From the NCBI RefSeq assembly GCF_000969415.1, contig NZ_JZEX01000108.1:98663-162662 (forward strand): a DNA stretch of 64,000 nucleotides, in the 5' to 3' direction. Below the pieces are notes generated by a model. The model had not been told where the DNA came from. It worked only from the letters and a program-made list of their open reading frames with translations, and did no database searches. Shown here piece after piece: positions 42,349 through 49,976 of this stretch; position 1 is the stretch's first letter; every line of letters begins with the position of its first letter. Position numbers and translations under genes: made by a program. Origin of the DNA: Devosia geojensis. GTDB lineage: Bacteria > Pseudomonadota > Alphaproteobacteria > Rhizobiales > Devosiaceae.

Positions 42349-43571
42349 CGTCCCACCGTACAATCCCCGTCGCCAAGCCGTTGGTCGGCGACAGCGAGGC
42401 GGAGGCCGCGAGCCGCGTCATCGCTTCGGGCTGGCTGACCCAGGGCCCCGAGGTTGCCGCGTTCGAGAACGAGTTCGCCGAATTCGTCGGCGCCTCCCAC
42501 GTCTGCGCCGTCTCCAACTGCACCAGCGCGCTTCATCTGGCGCTTCTTGGGATTGGTGCGCAGCCCGGTGACGAGATCATCACGGTCAGCCACAGCTTCA
42601 TCGCCACCGCGAACGCCATCCTCTATTCCGGCGCCACCCCGGTCTTCGTCGACATCGGCGAGGGTGGCTTCAATATGGATCCGGCCAAGCTGGCGGTCGC
42701 CATCACGCCGCGCACCAAGGCCGTGGTCTGCGTTCACCAGCTGGGGATGCCCTGCGATCTGGAGCGCATCATCGAGATCGCGCATCGCGATCACCTGCTC
42801 GTCATCGAGGACGCCGCCTGCGCCATCGGCAGCGAGATCAACTGGCACGGCCGCTGGGAGAAGATCGGCAAGCCGCATGGCGACATCGCCTGCTTCTCCT
42901 TCCATCCGCGCAAGGTGATCACGACGGGCGAGGGCGGCGCGTTGACCACATCCGACAGCCTGCTCGACCAAGCCTTCCGGCTCTGGCGCCAGCACGGCAT
43001 GAGCGTTCCCGACACCGTGCGGCACGGTTCGCCGCAGGTGATCTTCGAGCGCTACAACGAGGTCGGTTTCAACTACCGCATGACCGACATGCAGGCGGCC
43101 ATCGGCCGCGAGCAGCTGAAGCGCCTGCCTGGAATCGTCGAGGCGCGCCGCCGGGTTGCCGCGCGCTATGCCGTGCGCCTCGCCCGGATCAAAGGCCTCG
43201 GCCTGCCGGCGGAGCCCGAATGGGCGCGCAGCAACTGGCAAAGCTACTGCGTCCGGCTACCGCCTGGCATCGACCAGCTCGCCGTGATGCAGGGTCTGCT
43301 CGATCAGGGGATATCTACCCGGCGAGGCGTCATGAACGCCCACCTGGAGGACCCTTATTCGTCCAAGAACGGGGCGCCGCCCGAGCCGGCCTTGCCCGTC
43401 TCCGAAGCAGCGCAGGCCCGCTGCATCATGCTCCCGCTCTTTGCCCAGATGCTGCCGGAAGAGGTCGATGCCGTGTGCGAAGCCTTGCAGTTCGCCATCG
43501 AGGCCGGCCGCCAGGACTACCGGCTGCAGCATGGCCAGCACGACATGCCGCTGGGTTATCCGGCCGTCTAG
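42345..43571 (+). CDS. DegT/DnrJ/EryC1-family sugar aminotransferase
   Basis: A 408-residue PLP aminotransferase, the second in the operon. VSNCTSALHLALLGIGAQPG, LLVIEDAACAIGS and CFSFHPRKVITTGEGGAL (PLP lysine) are present, as is GFNYRMTDMQAAIGREQL. It is close to 4-keto-sugar aminotransferases of the PseC/WecE kind. Together with rmlB or the epimerase it could make a 4-amino-sugar. The gene ends at the TAG inside the palindromic element at 43568-43716. Confidence 0.9.
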   Translation: MTSHRTIPVAKPLVGDSEAEAASRVIASGWLTQGPEVAAFENEFAEFVGASHVCAVSNCTSALHLALLGIGAQPGDEIITVSHSFIATANAILYSGATPVFVDIGEGGFNMDPAKLAVAITPRTKAVVCVHQLGMPCDLERIIEIAHRDHLLVIEDAACAIGSEINWHGRWEKIGKPHGDIACFSFHPRKVITTGEGGALTTSDSLLDQAFRLWRQHGMSVPDTVRHGSPQVIFERYNEVGFNYRMTDMQAAIGREQLKRLPGIVEARRRVAARYAVRLARIKGLGLPAEPEWARSNWQSYCVRLPPGIDQLAVMQGLLDQGISTRRGVMNAHLEDPYSSKNGAPPEPALPVSEAAQARCIMLPLFAQMLPEEVDAVCEALQFAIEAGRQDYRLQHGQHDMPLGYPAV

Positions 43572-43716
43572 GTTGTGTGGACAGTTAGGTCAGGGTGAGC
43601 CGAAAAGGGTGGTTTTTGAGAACCGGCGCGCAGCGTACGTTCGGGTACGTGAGCACGGCAAGCGCAGAAAACCGCCCTTTGCAGGCCGCCATCACCTAAA
43701 TGTCCACACAACCTAG
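43568..43716. repeat. 149-bp palindromic element with 16-bp perfect terminal inverted repeats
   Basis: The ends CTAGGTTGTGTGGACA and TGTCCACACAACCTAG are exact reverse complements. The next 45 bases of each arm also match, at roughly 70% (TTAGGT then a pair-substituted region with AAAGGG and GGTTTT), and the centre has GTAC repeats around TTCGGG. The element fills the gap between two convergent genes, and its two CTAG ends supply the TAG stop codons of both. It resembles rhizobial intergenic mosaic elements or a MITE and may act as a bidirectional terminator. No transposase is present. Confidence 0.8.
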
Positions 43717-45230
43717 TTCGGGCGCACGCGGCCGAGTTTGCGCGACAGCCCGGCGAGAGGCGCCAGCAACGGCAAGATCGTCCGGAGCGCCCGCAGGCTC
43801 GACCAGCCGAGCAGGAGGAGGCCCAGCACGATCCCCGGCCAGAACGGCAGCAGGCAAACCCCTGCGAACGCGACGATCGTCGCCCCGAGGCATTCGGCGC
43901 TGAACCGAAGCGTCCTTTCATCGATCTCGAAGCCGAAATACCGGCGGACGATGAAGTAGATCAGCGCCGCGTGCCAGACATAGAGCCCGCAAAAGGCCAT
44001 GCCCGCACCCGTCGTTCCCCAGATCGGCACGAGCACCAGGGCGAGCCCGACATGAACCGCGCCGGCGGCGATCTCGGTCCAGAAGAAGATGCGCTGGGCG
44101 CCCCTTGCCAGCACGATGAACCCCAGCGGCCAGGCGATTAGGCGGAGCGCCATGCCGAGGCACATCCAGCGCAAGGTCGCTGCGGCTTCCCCGAACTCTG
44201 GGGAATAGAATAGGGCAAGCACCAGCGGGGCAAGCGTGATCGTCGCGATCATGCCGGGGCCCGCCAGCAGCACGCTCACCTGCGCCTGTTCGTTGACCAG
44301 CCGGTTGGCGTCCGTCGCGTTCTGCAAGCCGGTCAGGCGCGGATAGAAGTCCGTGCTCATGGCCTGCAGGACGAAACTCGCATAGAGGCTGGCGATCGCC
44401 CAGGCGGCCTGATAAAGGCCCGCTTCCGCGATGCCGCCATGCCGCAGGACGATGATGCGCATGAAATAGGCGACGCCGAACGTCACCAGCCCGCTGACCA
44501 TGAAGGCAGCGCCCATTTTCAGCAGGGCGGGCAGTTCGCTCCGCGTTTCCCCCCAGCTCGGCCGCTCGGCGAATTGCACCTTGCGGGCGAACCAGCCCGA
44601 AACGGCGAGGTGGCCGGCCGAGGCCGCAAGCAGCGCGCCCGCCATGCCGGCCTCCCCCCAGAAATGGGCGGCCGGCACCATGGCGACGGTGGCCGCGAGC
44701 GCCCCGAATATGTTGATGATCGCGAGGTCTCCGATGCGCCGGCTTCCCTGCAGCACGCTCGCTTGCCCGGCCGCGAGCAGGCGCAGCAGCACGGCCAACG
44801 CCAGCACCATCATGTCGGTGCCATGGGCCGGCGTGCCGAACGTCAGGGACGAGATCGGCAGAGCCAGAAGCGCCACCAATCCTGCGCCGGCGAGACCTGT
44901 TACCCAGCTGGCCCAGCGAACGGCCCGGACTACCGAGGCGATCGAGCGCTGGTCGTTCTTGCCGACGGATTCGGCGATCTGACGCACACCGCTCGCCTGG
45001 ATGCCGAGTCCCGCAACGGCGATCGCCACATCCAGCACGGCAGTGAGCAGCCCGACGAACCCGATGCCGTCCGGCCCGAGCGCCAAGGCTACCAGCTTCA
45101 TGCGCAGCATGGAAAGACACAGCACCACGACGAACGCGCCTCCGGTCATCGCCGTGGCGCGCAGGATTTCGCGGTAGCTGCGGGTGACGTCCTCTCCGGC
45201 CGTGGTGCTCGTGTCGCTCGTGTTGATCAC
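43713..45230 (-). CDS. Polysaccharide flippase, Wzx-like
   Basis: A 505-residue membrane protein with twelve or more hydrophobic segments, of the Polysacc_synt/MATE-like type: MTGGAFVVVLCLSMLRMKLV, VALALGPDGIGFVGLLTAVL and AGLGIQASGVRQIAESVGKN at the N-terminus are typical. It would flip lipid-linked repeat units to the periplasmic face. I chose the GTG at 45230 because GAGG lies eight bases upstream; an ATG at 45278 has no ribosome binding site. It diverges from the ExoY-like gene across box C. Confidence 0.85.
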   Translation of the reverse strand: MINTSDTSTTAGEDVTRSYREILRATAMTGGAFVVVLCLSMLRMKLVALALGPDGIGFVGLLTAVLDVAIAVAGLGIQASGVRQIAESVGKNDQRSIASVVRAVRWASWVTGLAGAGLVALLALPISSLTFGTPAHGTDMMVLALAVLLRLLAAGQASVLQGSRRIGDLAIINIFGALAATVAMVPAAHFWGEAGMAGALLAASAGHLAVSGWFARKVQFAERPSWGETRSELPALLKMGAAFMVSGLVTFGVAYFMRIIVLRHGGIAEAGLYQAAWAIASLYASFVLQAMSTDFYPRLTGLQNATDANRLVNEQAQVSVLLAGPGMIATITLAPLVLALFYSPEFGEAAATLRWMCLGMALRLIAWPLGFIVLARGAQRIFFWTEIAAGAVHVGLALVLVPIWGTTGAGMAFCGLYVWHAALIYFIVRRYFGFEIDERTLRFSAECLGATIVAFAGVCLLPFWPGIVLGLLLLGWSSLRALRTILPLLAPLAGLSRKLGRVRPN

Positions 45231-45324
45231 TGTCCGCACCTCGCAGCGCGATGCCCGGCATACAGGTGTGCCGGTCATGGCATCGGGAAGAGGACAGGCT
45301 AGGCGGAGCAGGGGCCGGGAACGA

Positions 45325-45340
45325 TAGACCGAATTGACTA
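45325..45340. promoter_or_regulatory. Candidate exopolysaccharide-regulon box C
   Basis: TAGACCGAATTGACTA matches box B in 13 of 16 positions and has the TAGnC...GnCTA dyad. It lies in the 198-base gap between the divergent flippase and ExoY-like genes. Confidence 0.5.
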
Positions 45341-45428
45341 CGCGGAGCGATTGCGTCGGGACGTCCAAATTGTGAACTTCGAGGAAGCTCGGTCCCTATC
45401 GCCCCCAATGCCCGAGGTTCGCTTGACT

Positions 45429-46103
45429 ATGTCTCACATAGAGCAAATCTCCGTTGCCAAAACGACCTCCGTTTTATCCGAAAGTCCTCGGGATCGTTTT
45501 TCCGTTTCGCTTCTCGTGGCGAAGCGGGGCATCGACATACTTTCTGCCTGCTTTTTAGGCTTGTTCTTTCTGCCGCTCATTATTGCGCTCGTACTGATTG
45601 TTCGGGCCGACGGTGGCAGCGCGTTCTATTGTCAGCGAAGGCTTGGCCGCGACGGCCGGGAGTTCCGGATCTGGAAACTGCGCTCCATGGTCGTCGACGC
45701 CGATCGCTGCCTCGAGCTGCACCTTGCCGATCCCGCCGCGCGCGAGGAATGGGACCGCACGCAGAAGCTCCGGAAGGACCCACGGGTCACTCCCGTCGGG
45801 CGCCTCATGCGCAAATACTCGCTCGACGAGTTGCCTCAGCTCTGGAACGTCCTGAACGGCGATATGAGCCTCGTCGGTCCGCGCCCCATGCTGCCGGAGC
45901 AGCGCGCGCTCTATCCGGGCAATGCGTGCTTCCGTCTGCGGCCCGGCATCACCGGGCTCTGGCAGGTGTCGGATCGCCACATCTCCTCGTTCGCCGAACG
46001 CGCCCGCTATGACGAGCAGTACGTCAACGAGCTTTCCCTGCAGCTCGACATGATGATCCTCCTGAGGACCATCAGCGTGGTCTTCCGCGGCACCGGCTGC
46101 TGA
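45429..46103 (+). CDS. Undecaprenyl-phosphate sugar phosphotransferase, ExoY-like
   Basis: A 224-residue initiating transferase, close to the usual ExoY length. One N-terminal membrane segment (about 37-59: GIDILSACFLGLFFLPLIIA) precedes the catalytic domain: CQRRLGRDGREFRIWKLRSM, DPRVTPVGRLMRKYSLDELP, QLWNVLNGDMSLVGPRPM and LRPGITGLWQVSDR. It moves a hexose-1-phosphate to undecaprenyl phosphate to begin the repeat unit. Earlier in-frame TTG/GTG starts exist from 45351. It converges on the ExoF-like gene with one base between stops. Confidence 0.92.
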   Translation: MSHIEQISVAKTTSVLSESPRDRFSVSLLVAKRGIDILSACFLGLFFLPLIIALVLIVRADGGSAFYCQRRLGRDGREFRIWKLRSMVVDADRCLELHLADPAAREEWDRTQKLRKDPRVTPVGRLMRKYSLDELPQLWNVLNGDMSLVGPRPMLPEQRALYPGNACFRLRPGITGLWQVSDRHISSFAERARYDEQYVNELSLQLDMMILLRTISVVFRGTGC

Positions 46104-46104
46104 T

Positions 46105-47400
46105 TCAGGGAACTGTCGGGTCCGACGCCGTCAACGCAGCGCTTGCCATATCTGAAGGACGGGGTTGGACGCTGCTTTGCACCGCCACCCGAACCACGTC
46201 GCCCGGCTGCAACTGCGTCAGCTCGTCGGCTCTCGCCTCGCTGCTGCCGTTCTCGCCTGTGCGGATGATCGTATAGGCCAGGGTCGCGGCGGTCTGTGCT
46301 GCGCCGGCGCCCGGCGTCATGAGCTTCCGATCGAGCTCCTCCAGCAGCTTGCGCGTCGTGTTCTGCTCGGTCCGCAGGCGCTCCAGGGTCGCCCGTTCGG
46401 TCAGCAGCCCCTGCGCGATCTCGGATTGCCGCGTGTCCTGCAATCCCGTGAGGTCCCGCCCGACCTGGCTGAGGAACTGCCGGGCGCGCATGATGGCGGT
46501 CAGATGATCCAGCCGGTCGGATCGCAGGTCGCCCAGCAGGACCTCAAGCTCGGTCCGCTGCGACGTGGTGGCGAGCCCGCGCTCGAGCAGGGTCGCCACC
46601 CGCTCCAGATCGACTTCCGTGGCCGCGATCCGGTCATCGAGATTGGTGACGCGCGATTGCAGCACCTCGATCTCGGCATCGTAGAGCTCGCGCAGTTCCT
46701 CCAGCGCGGTCCGTTGCCGTTGCAGGGCCCCGACCCGTGCGGTGAAGAGGCTCTGTTCGTGCAGGGTGATGCTGGGACCCTCTGCCGACTCGGTCACTTC
46801 TGCCGGAAACGTGATCGCCACGCTGCCCGAGGCTTCGGCCTCGAGGCGGGCAAGCCGCGCGAGCACATTGTGGATGTCGCCGTTCAGGATCTGCAGCCGC
46901 GAAAGGAGCTCTATCCGTTCCTGGGGCGCGTCGACATCCTGCGAGCGCAGGGGACCGCCGCCCAGGGCCAACGCCTGCAATACGGTCAGTCCCGGCCGAA
47001 ACGCATATTCGCCCGGACTTTCGACCGCGCCGACGACATAGATCGGCGGCTGCTCGATCACTTCCAGGCGAACCTCCGGCCGCTCCAGAAGCCCCATCCT
47101 CTCCTGCAAGCGGTCCGCGATGTCGTCGGCGAGGGCGTCGGCGCCCAGCCCTTCGGTCGATACGGCTCCGAGCAGGGGCAGGGACAACTGGCCGTCGGCC
47201 GAGACTTGCAACTCTCCGCTGAGCGCGTCCCACCGACGGAATTCTCCTTCCATCGGCAGCCAGTGCAGCACCGTCAGGCGCAGCTTTGTCTGGGAGACGA
47301 GATCGTCCGCCCGCACCTGGTTTGAAGCCAAGGTCATGGCGGCGACCGAGGTCCACGCAAGCGCTGCTCCCCACCTAGCCACCTTGGACAGTTCCAGCAT
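46105..47400 (-). CDS. Polysaccharide export protein, ExoF/Wza-like
   Basis: A 431-residue secreted protein. The signal peptide (1-31) ends NQVRA. KLRLTVLHW to GELQVSADGQLSLPLLGAV is the Poly_export domain, and IYVVGAVESPGEYAFRPGLT is a SLBB-type repeat. Residues 175-380 form long coiled coils (heptad-like stretches LEELRELYDAEIEVLQSRVT and RATLERLRTEQNTTRKLLEE), as in rhizobial ExoF, which spans the periplasm. It lacks a lipobox cysteine. The ATG at 47400 has AGGGG seven bases upstream. Divergent from the chain-length gene. Confidence 0.9.
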   Translation of the reverse strand: MLELSKVARWGAALAWTSVAAMTLASNQVRADDLVSQTKLRLTVLHWLPMEGEFRRWDALSGELQVSADGQLSLPLLGAVSTEGLGADALADDIADRLQERMGLLERPEVRLEVIEQPPIYVVGAVESPGEYAFRPGLTVLQALALGGGPLRSQDVDAPQERIELLSRLQILNGDIHNVLARLARLEAEASGSVAITFPAEVTESAEGPSITLHEQSLFTARVGALQRQRTALEELRELYDAEIEVLQSRVTNLDDRIAATEVDLERVATLLERGLATTSQRTELEVLLGDLRSDRLDHLTAIMRARQFLSQVGRDLTGLQDTRQSEIAQGLLTERATLERLRTEQNTTRKLLEELDRKLMTPGAGAAQTAATLAYTIIRTGENGSSEARADELTQLQPGDVVRVAVQSSVQPRPSDMASAALTASDPTVP

Positions 47401-47443
47401 TTTCGCACCCCTATTGGTCCAGCGGAACGATGTCCCTTGGGAG

Positions 47444-47459
47444 TAGACCAATTGCACGC
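47444..47459. promoter_or_regulatory. Weaker exopolysaccharide-regulon box D
   Basis: TAGACCAATTGCACGC shares the TAGAC half-site and central CNATTG with boxes B and C. It lies between the divergent ExoF-like and chain-length genes. A second GGACCAAT is at 47414-47421 on the minus strand. Confidence 0.3.
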
Positions 47460-47549
47460 ACACGGAACTAGCTCATCCAGTCTATTGCTCGGCGGGGACA
47501 GGAAAATACCCTCGAAAGGCCCGGAAATTCCGGGGTTGCGAGGTTCACG

Positions 47550-49100
47550 ATGCTCGTCACCGATCTATATTTTTATGGCGTCTTGCTGCTGCGGCGGTTG
47601 CCGGTGATCCTGTTCATCACGCTCCTTGCCGGTGCCGGCGGACTATGGCTCGCGCTTGCCCAGCAGCCGCAATATCGCTCGACTGCGACGATCCTGGTGG
47701 AGTCTCCGGAGATCCCGGCTGACCTGGCTCGGTCCACGGTGCTCGAGAACGCGATCGTGCAGGTCCAGATCATCGAACAGCAACTGCTCACGGACCGCTC
47801 CCTGGCGGCGCTCGCCGACCGGTTCGACGTCTACCCGCCCGAACCGGAACTGTCCTCGTCGGACATTGCCGAGGACATGCGCGAACGGGTCTCGGTCGAG
47901 CGGGGAGACCTCGGCGACGGCGACAGGTCCGCGACGGCGTTCAAGATTTCGTTCGATGCTGCGACGCCCCAACTGGCCGCCGATGTCGCCAACCATCTGG
48001 CGTCCACCATCCTGCAGCGCGGCAACGAGAGACGGGCGAGCCGGGCGTCCGAGACGTTGGAGTTCTTCAAGCAGGACGTCGCCCGCCTGACTGCGCAGCT
48101 GGCTAGTCTCGACCAGACCATCCAGCTCTTCAAGAGCGAGCATCTCGAAGACCTGCCCGACAGCCTGGAGTTCCGCCGGCTGCGGCAGGGCAACCTCGAG
48201 GAGCGTCTGCTTCTGCTCGAGCGTGAGGCCGTCACCCTGCGCAGCCGGCGCGCCAATCTCGCCTTGGTGCTGGAAACGAAGGAGCAATTTCCGGGCGGAG
48301 ATATCGAAACACCCCAGGGCAAGCTCCTCGCGGAGCTGCAGCAGGCCCTGCTTGCGCAGAGCACCGTCTTTGGGCCGGATAGCCCCTCGGTCAGGGCCCT
48401 CGGCCAGCGCATCGCCGCGCTGCAACCGAGTGCCGACGCGGCCACCGCGGCCGCCGGCGCAGCGCTGCCGCGCCCCGTTTCCGACCTCGAGCTGCAGTTT
48501 GCCGACGTCGAGGATCAACTGGCCGCCATTGCTGTTGAAAAAAACGCGATCGAGCGATCGCTCGCCGAGCTCGCGGCCTCCATCGAAGCAACCCCGCAGA
48601 ACGAAACCGCCCTCGACGTGCTGGAGCGCGACCGCACCAATGTGCAGGCTCTGCACGCCCTTGCCCTGGCGCGCCTTGCCGAAGCAACGACCGGCGCCGA
48701 GATCGAAGCTCGTTTCAAGGGCGAGCGGCTCCTGCTCGTGGAAGCTGCGTTGCCGCCTGAAAACCCCCTGCCGACCAAGCGCCGGCTGATCGTCGGTGGC
48801 GCATTAGCGGGCGGCCTCGTCGCAGCGCTGGCGCTGATCCTGGGGCTGGAAGTGCTGAACCGGCGCGTCCGCCGCCCGGTCGAGCTCGAGCGGCGCCTCG
48901 ATATCCAGCCGATGGTGACCATCCCCTATGTCCGGGGCGCTTCCGATCGCCGCCGCAGGCGCCTTGTGGTGGCCGCTTCCGTGATGGTGACGGCAGCTCT
49001 CGCGATCACGCCCATGCTTGTCGGCCTCAATCCGCCCTTGAACGAGCTCGGCAGCGTGCTGACAAATTCGATCTCGGCGGCGCGATCCGGCAATCCCTGA
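47550..49100 (+). CDS. Wzz/ExoP-type chain-length co-polymerase without kinase domain
   Basis: A 516-residue inner-membrane protein. One membrane segment near the N-terminus (about 17-37) follows DLYFYGVLLLRRLPVILFI, the Wzz start. A long coiled-coil periplasmic region (about 160-400; LEERLLLLEREAVTLRSRRA) ends in PPENPLPTKRRLIVGGALAG, the PxxP region and second membrane helix (about 408-430). A third hydrophobic stretch (about 471-491) is near the C-terminus. Relatives fuse a BY-kinase here; in this case it is the next gene. It should control polymer length with the polymerase and exporter. Confidence 0.88.
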   Translation: MLVTDLYFYGVLLLRRLPVILFITLLAGAGGLWLALAQQPQYRSTATILVESPEIPADLARSTVLENAIVQVQIIEQQLLTDRSLAALADRFDVYPPEPELSSSDIAEDMRERVSVERGDLGDGDRSATAFKISFDAATPQLAADVANHLASTILQRGNERRASRASETLEFFKQDVARLTAQLASLDQTIQLFKSEHLEDLPDSLEFRRLRQGNLEERLLLLEREAVTLRSRRANLALVLETKEQFPGGDIETPQGKLLAELQQALLAQSTVFGPDSPSVRALGQRIAALQPSADAATAAAGAALPRPVSDLELQFADVEDQLAAIAVEKNAIERSLAELAASIEATPQNETALDVLERDRTNVQALHALALARLAEATTGAEIEARFKGERLLLVEAALPPENPLPTKRRLIVGGALAGGLVAALALILGLEVLNRRVRRPVELERRLDIQPMVTIPYVRGASDRRRRRLVVAASVMVTAALAITPMLVGLNPPLNELGSVLTNSISAARSGNP

Positions 49101-49108
49101 GGTCGAAG

Positions 49109-49909
49109 ATGAAGAACACGCGCATTGACCTGATGACCTTCGATCCGGGCCCGGCAGATATCCTGGCTCCGCCGCATCTATCCGATGCGCCGGCAGGCGA
49201 GATCGAAGGCGACGCGGTGTGGCAGGGGCTGCATTTGATGGCGCCCAAGCAGTCGATCGGCAGGGACCATCGCATCGTCCTCGACGCCAAACGCGCACCC
49301 TCGCCGGCGTGGGACGAGCTGCGCACGCGCACGGCCCTGACCATGGCGCAGAACCATTGGAGCGTTCTGGGGATTACCTCACCCACGCCGGGGTGCGGGC
49401 GGACCACCGTAGCCCTGAACCTCGCCCTCGGCCTTTCCCGGCAAAACAACTGCCGGGTGGTGCTGCTCGATTTCGATCTGCGCAAGGCCGGCATGGCGGC
49501 TCTGCTGCAGGTCGACCGTAGCCTTCCGTTCGCCGATTTCCTCTCGGGAGCGACCAAGGTGCAGCAAAGCTTCATACGCGTGAGCAACAGCCTTGCCATC
49601 GGCTGCAATACGCGGCCGGAAAGCCGGGCATCCGAACTGCTCCTCGATGCCGGCGTGCAATTGGCGCTGGCCGACGTTCGCCGGCAGCTCAAACCCGACA
49701 TCATGATCCTCGACCTGGCGGCCATGATCGGCAGCGACGGGGTGCTCGCCTGTCTGCCGCTGGTGGATTGCATGATGCTCGTGGCCGAGGCCGAAAAGAC
49801 CTCGTTCGGCGAGATCGATGTGTGCGAGCGCGAGCTGTCCGAACGCTCCAACCTGCTGGGCATCGTGCTCAACAAGTGCCGGCACGGCCCGGCCCGATAC
49901 GGGTTCTGA
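49109..49909 (+). CDS. BY-kinase/CpsD-like ATPase with altered Walker A motif
   Basis: A 266-residue protein of the chain-length-determinant kinase (MinD/ParA-like) type. SPTPGCGRTTVALNLALGL is in the Walker A place, but the conserved lysine of GKT/GKS is arginine (R98; codon CGG). Walker A' is intact as VVLLDFDLRKAGM (Asp121, Asp123), while Walker B reads MILDLAAM without the usual TPP. The C-terminus (KCRHGPARYGF) has one tyrosine, not the Tyr cluster of BY-kinases. It lies eight bases after the chain-length gene, matching the split ExoP/CapA-CapB arrangement. It may be a pseudo-kinase or a regulatory ATPase. Confidence 0.82.
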   Translation: MKNTRIDLMTFDPGPADILAPPHLSDAPAGEIEGDAVWQGLHLMAPKQSIGRDHRIVLDAKRAPSPAWDELRTRTALTMAQNHWSVLGITSPTPGCGRTTVALNLALGLSRQNNCRVVLLDFDLRKAGMAALLQVDRSLPFADFLSGATKVQQSFIRVSNSLAIGCNTRPESRASELLLDAGVQLALADVRRQLKPDIMILDLAAMIGSDGVLACLPLVDCMMLVAEAEKTSFGEIDVCERELSERSNLLGIVLNKCRHGPARYGF

Positions 49910-49929
49910 CCCGGCTCCGATGAAACAAA

Positions 49930-49955
49930 TGCCGCCGGAACGGATCCCGGCGGCA
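49930..49955. terminator. Bidirectional hairpin terminator
   Basis: TGCCGCCGG and CCGGCGGCA, perfect complements, flank an eight-base loop. The hairpin sits in the 67-base gap between the convergent kinase-like and PQQ dehydrogenase genes. Confidence 0.7.
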
Positions 49956-49976
49956 CGGAGGGCAGGGGATGGGCTG

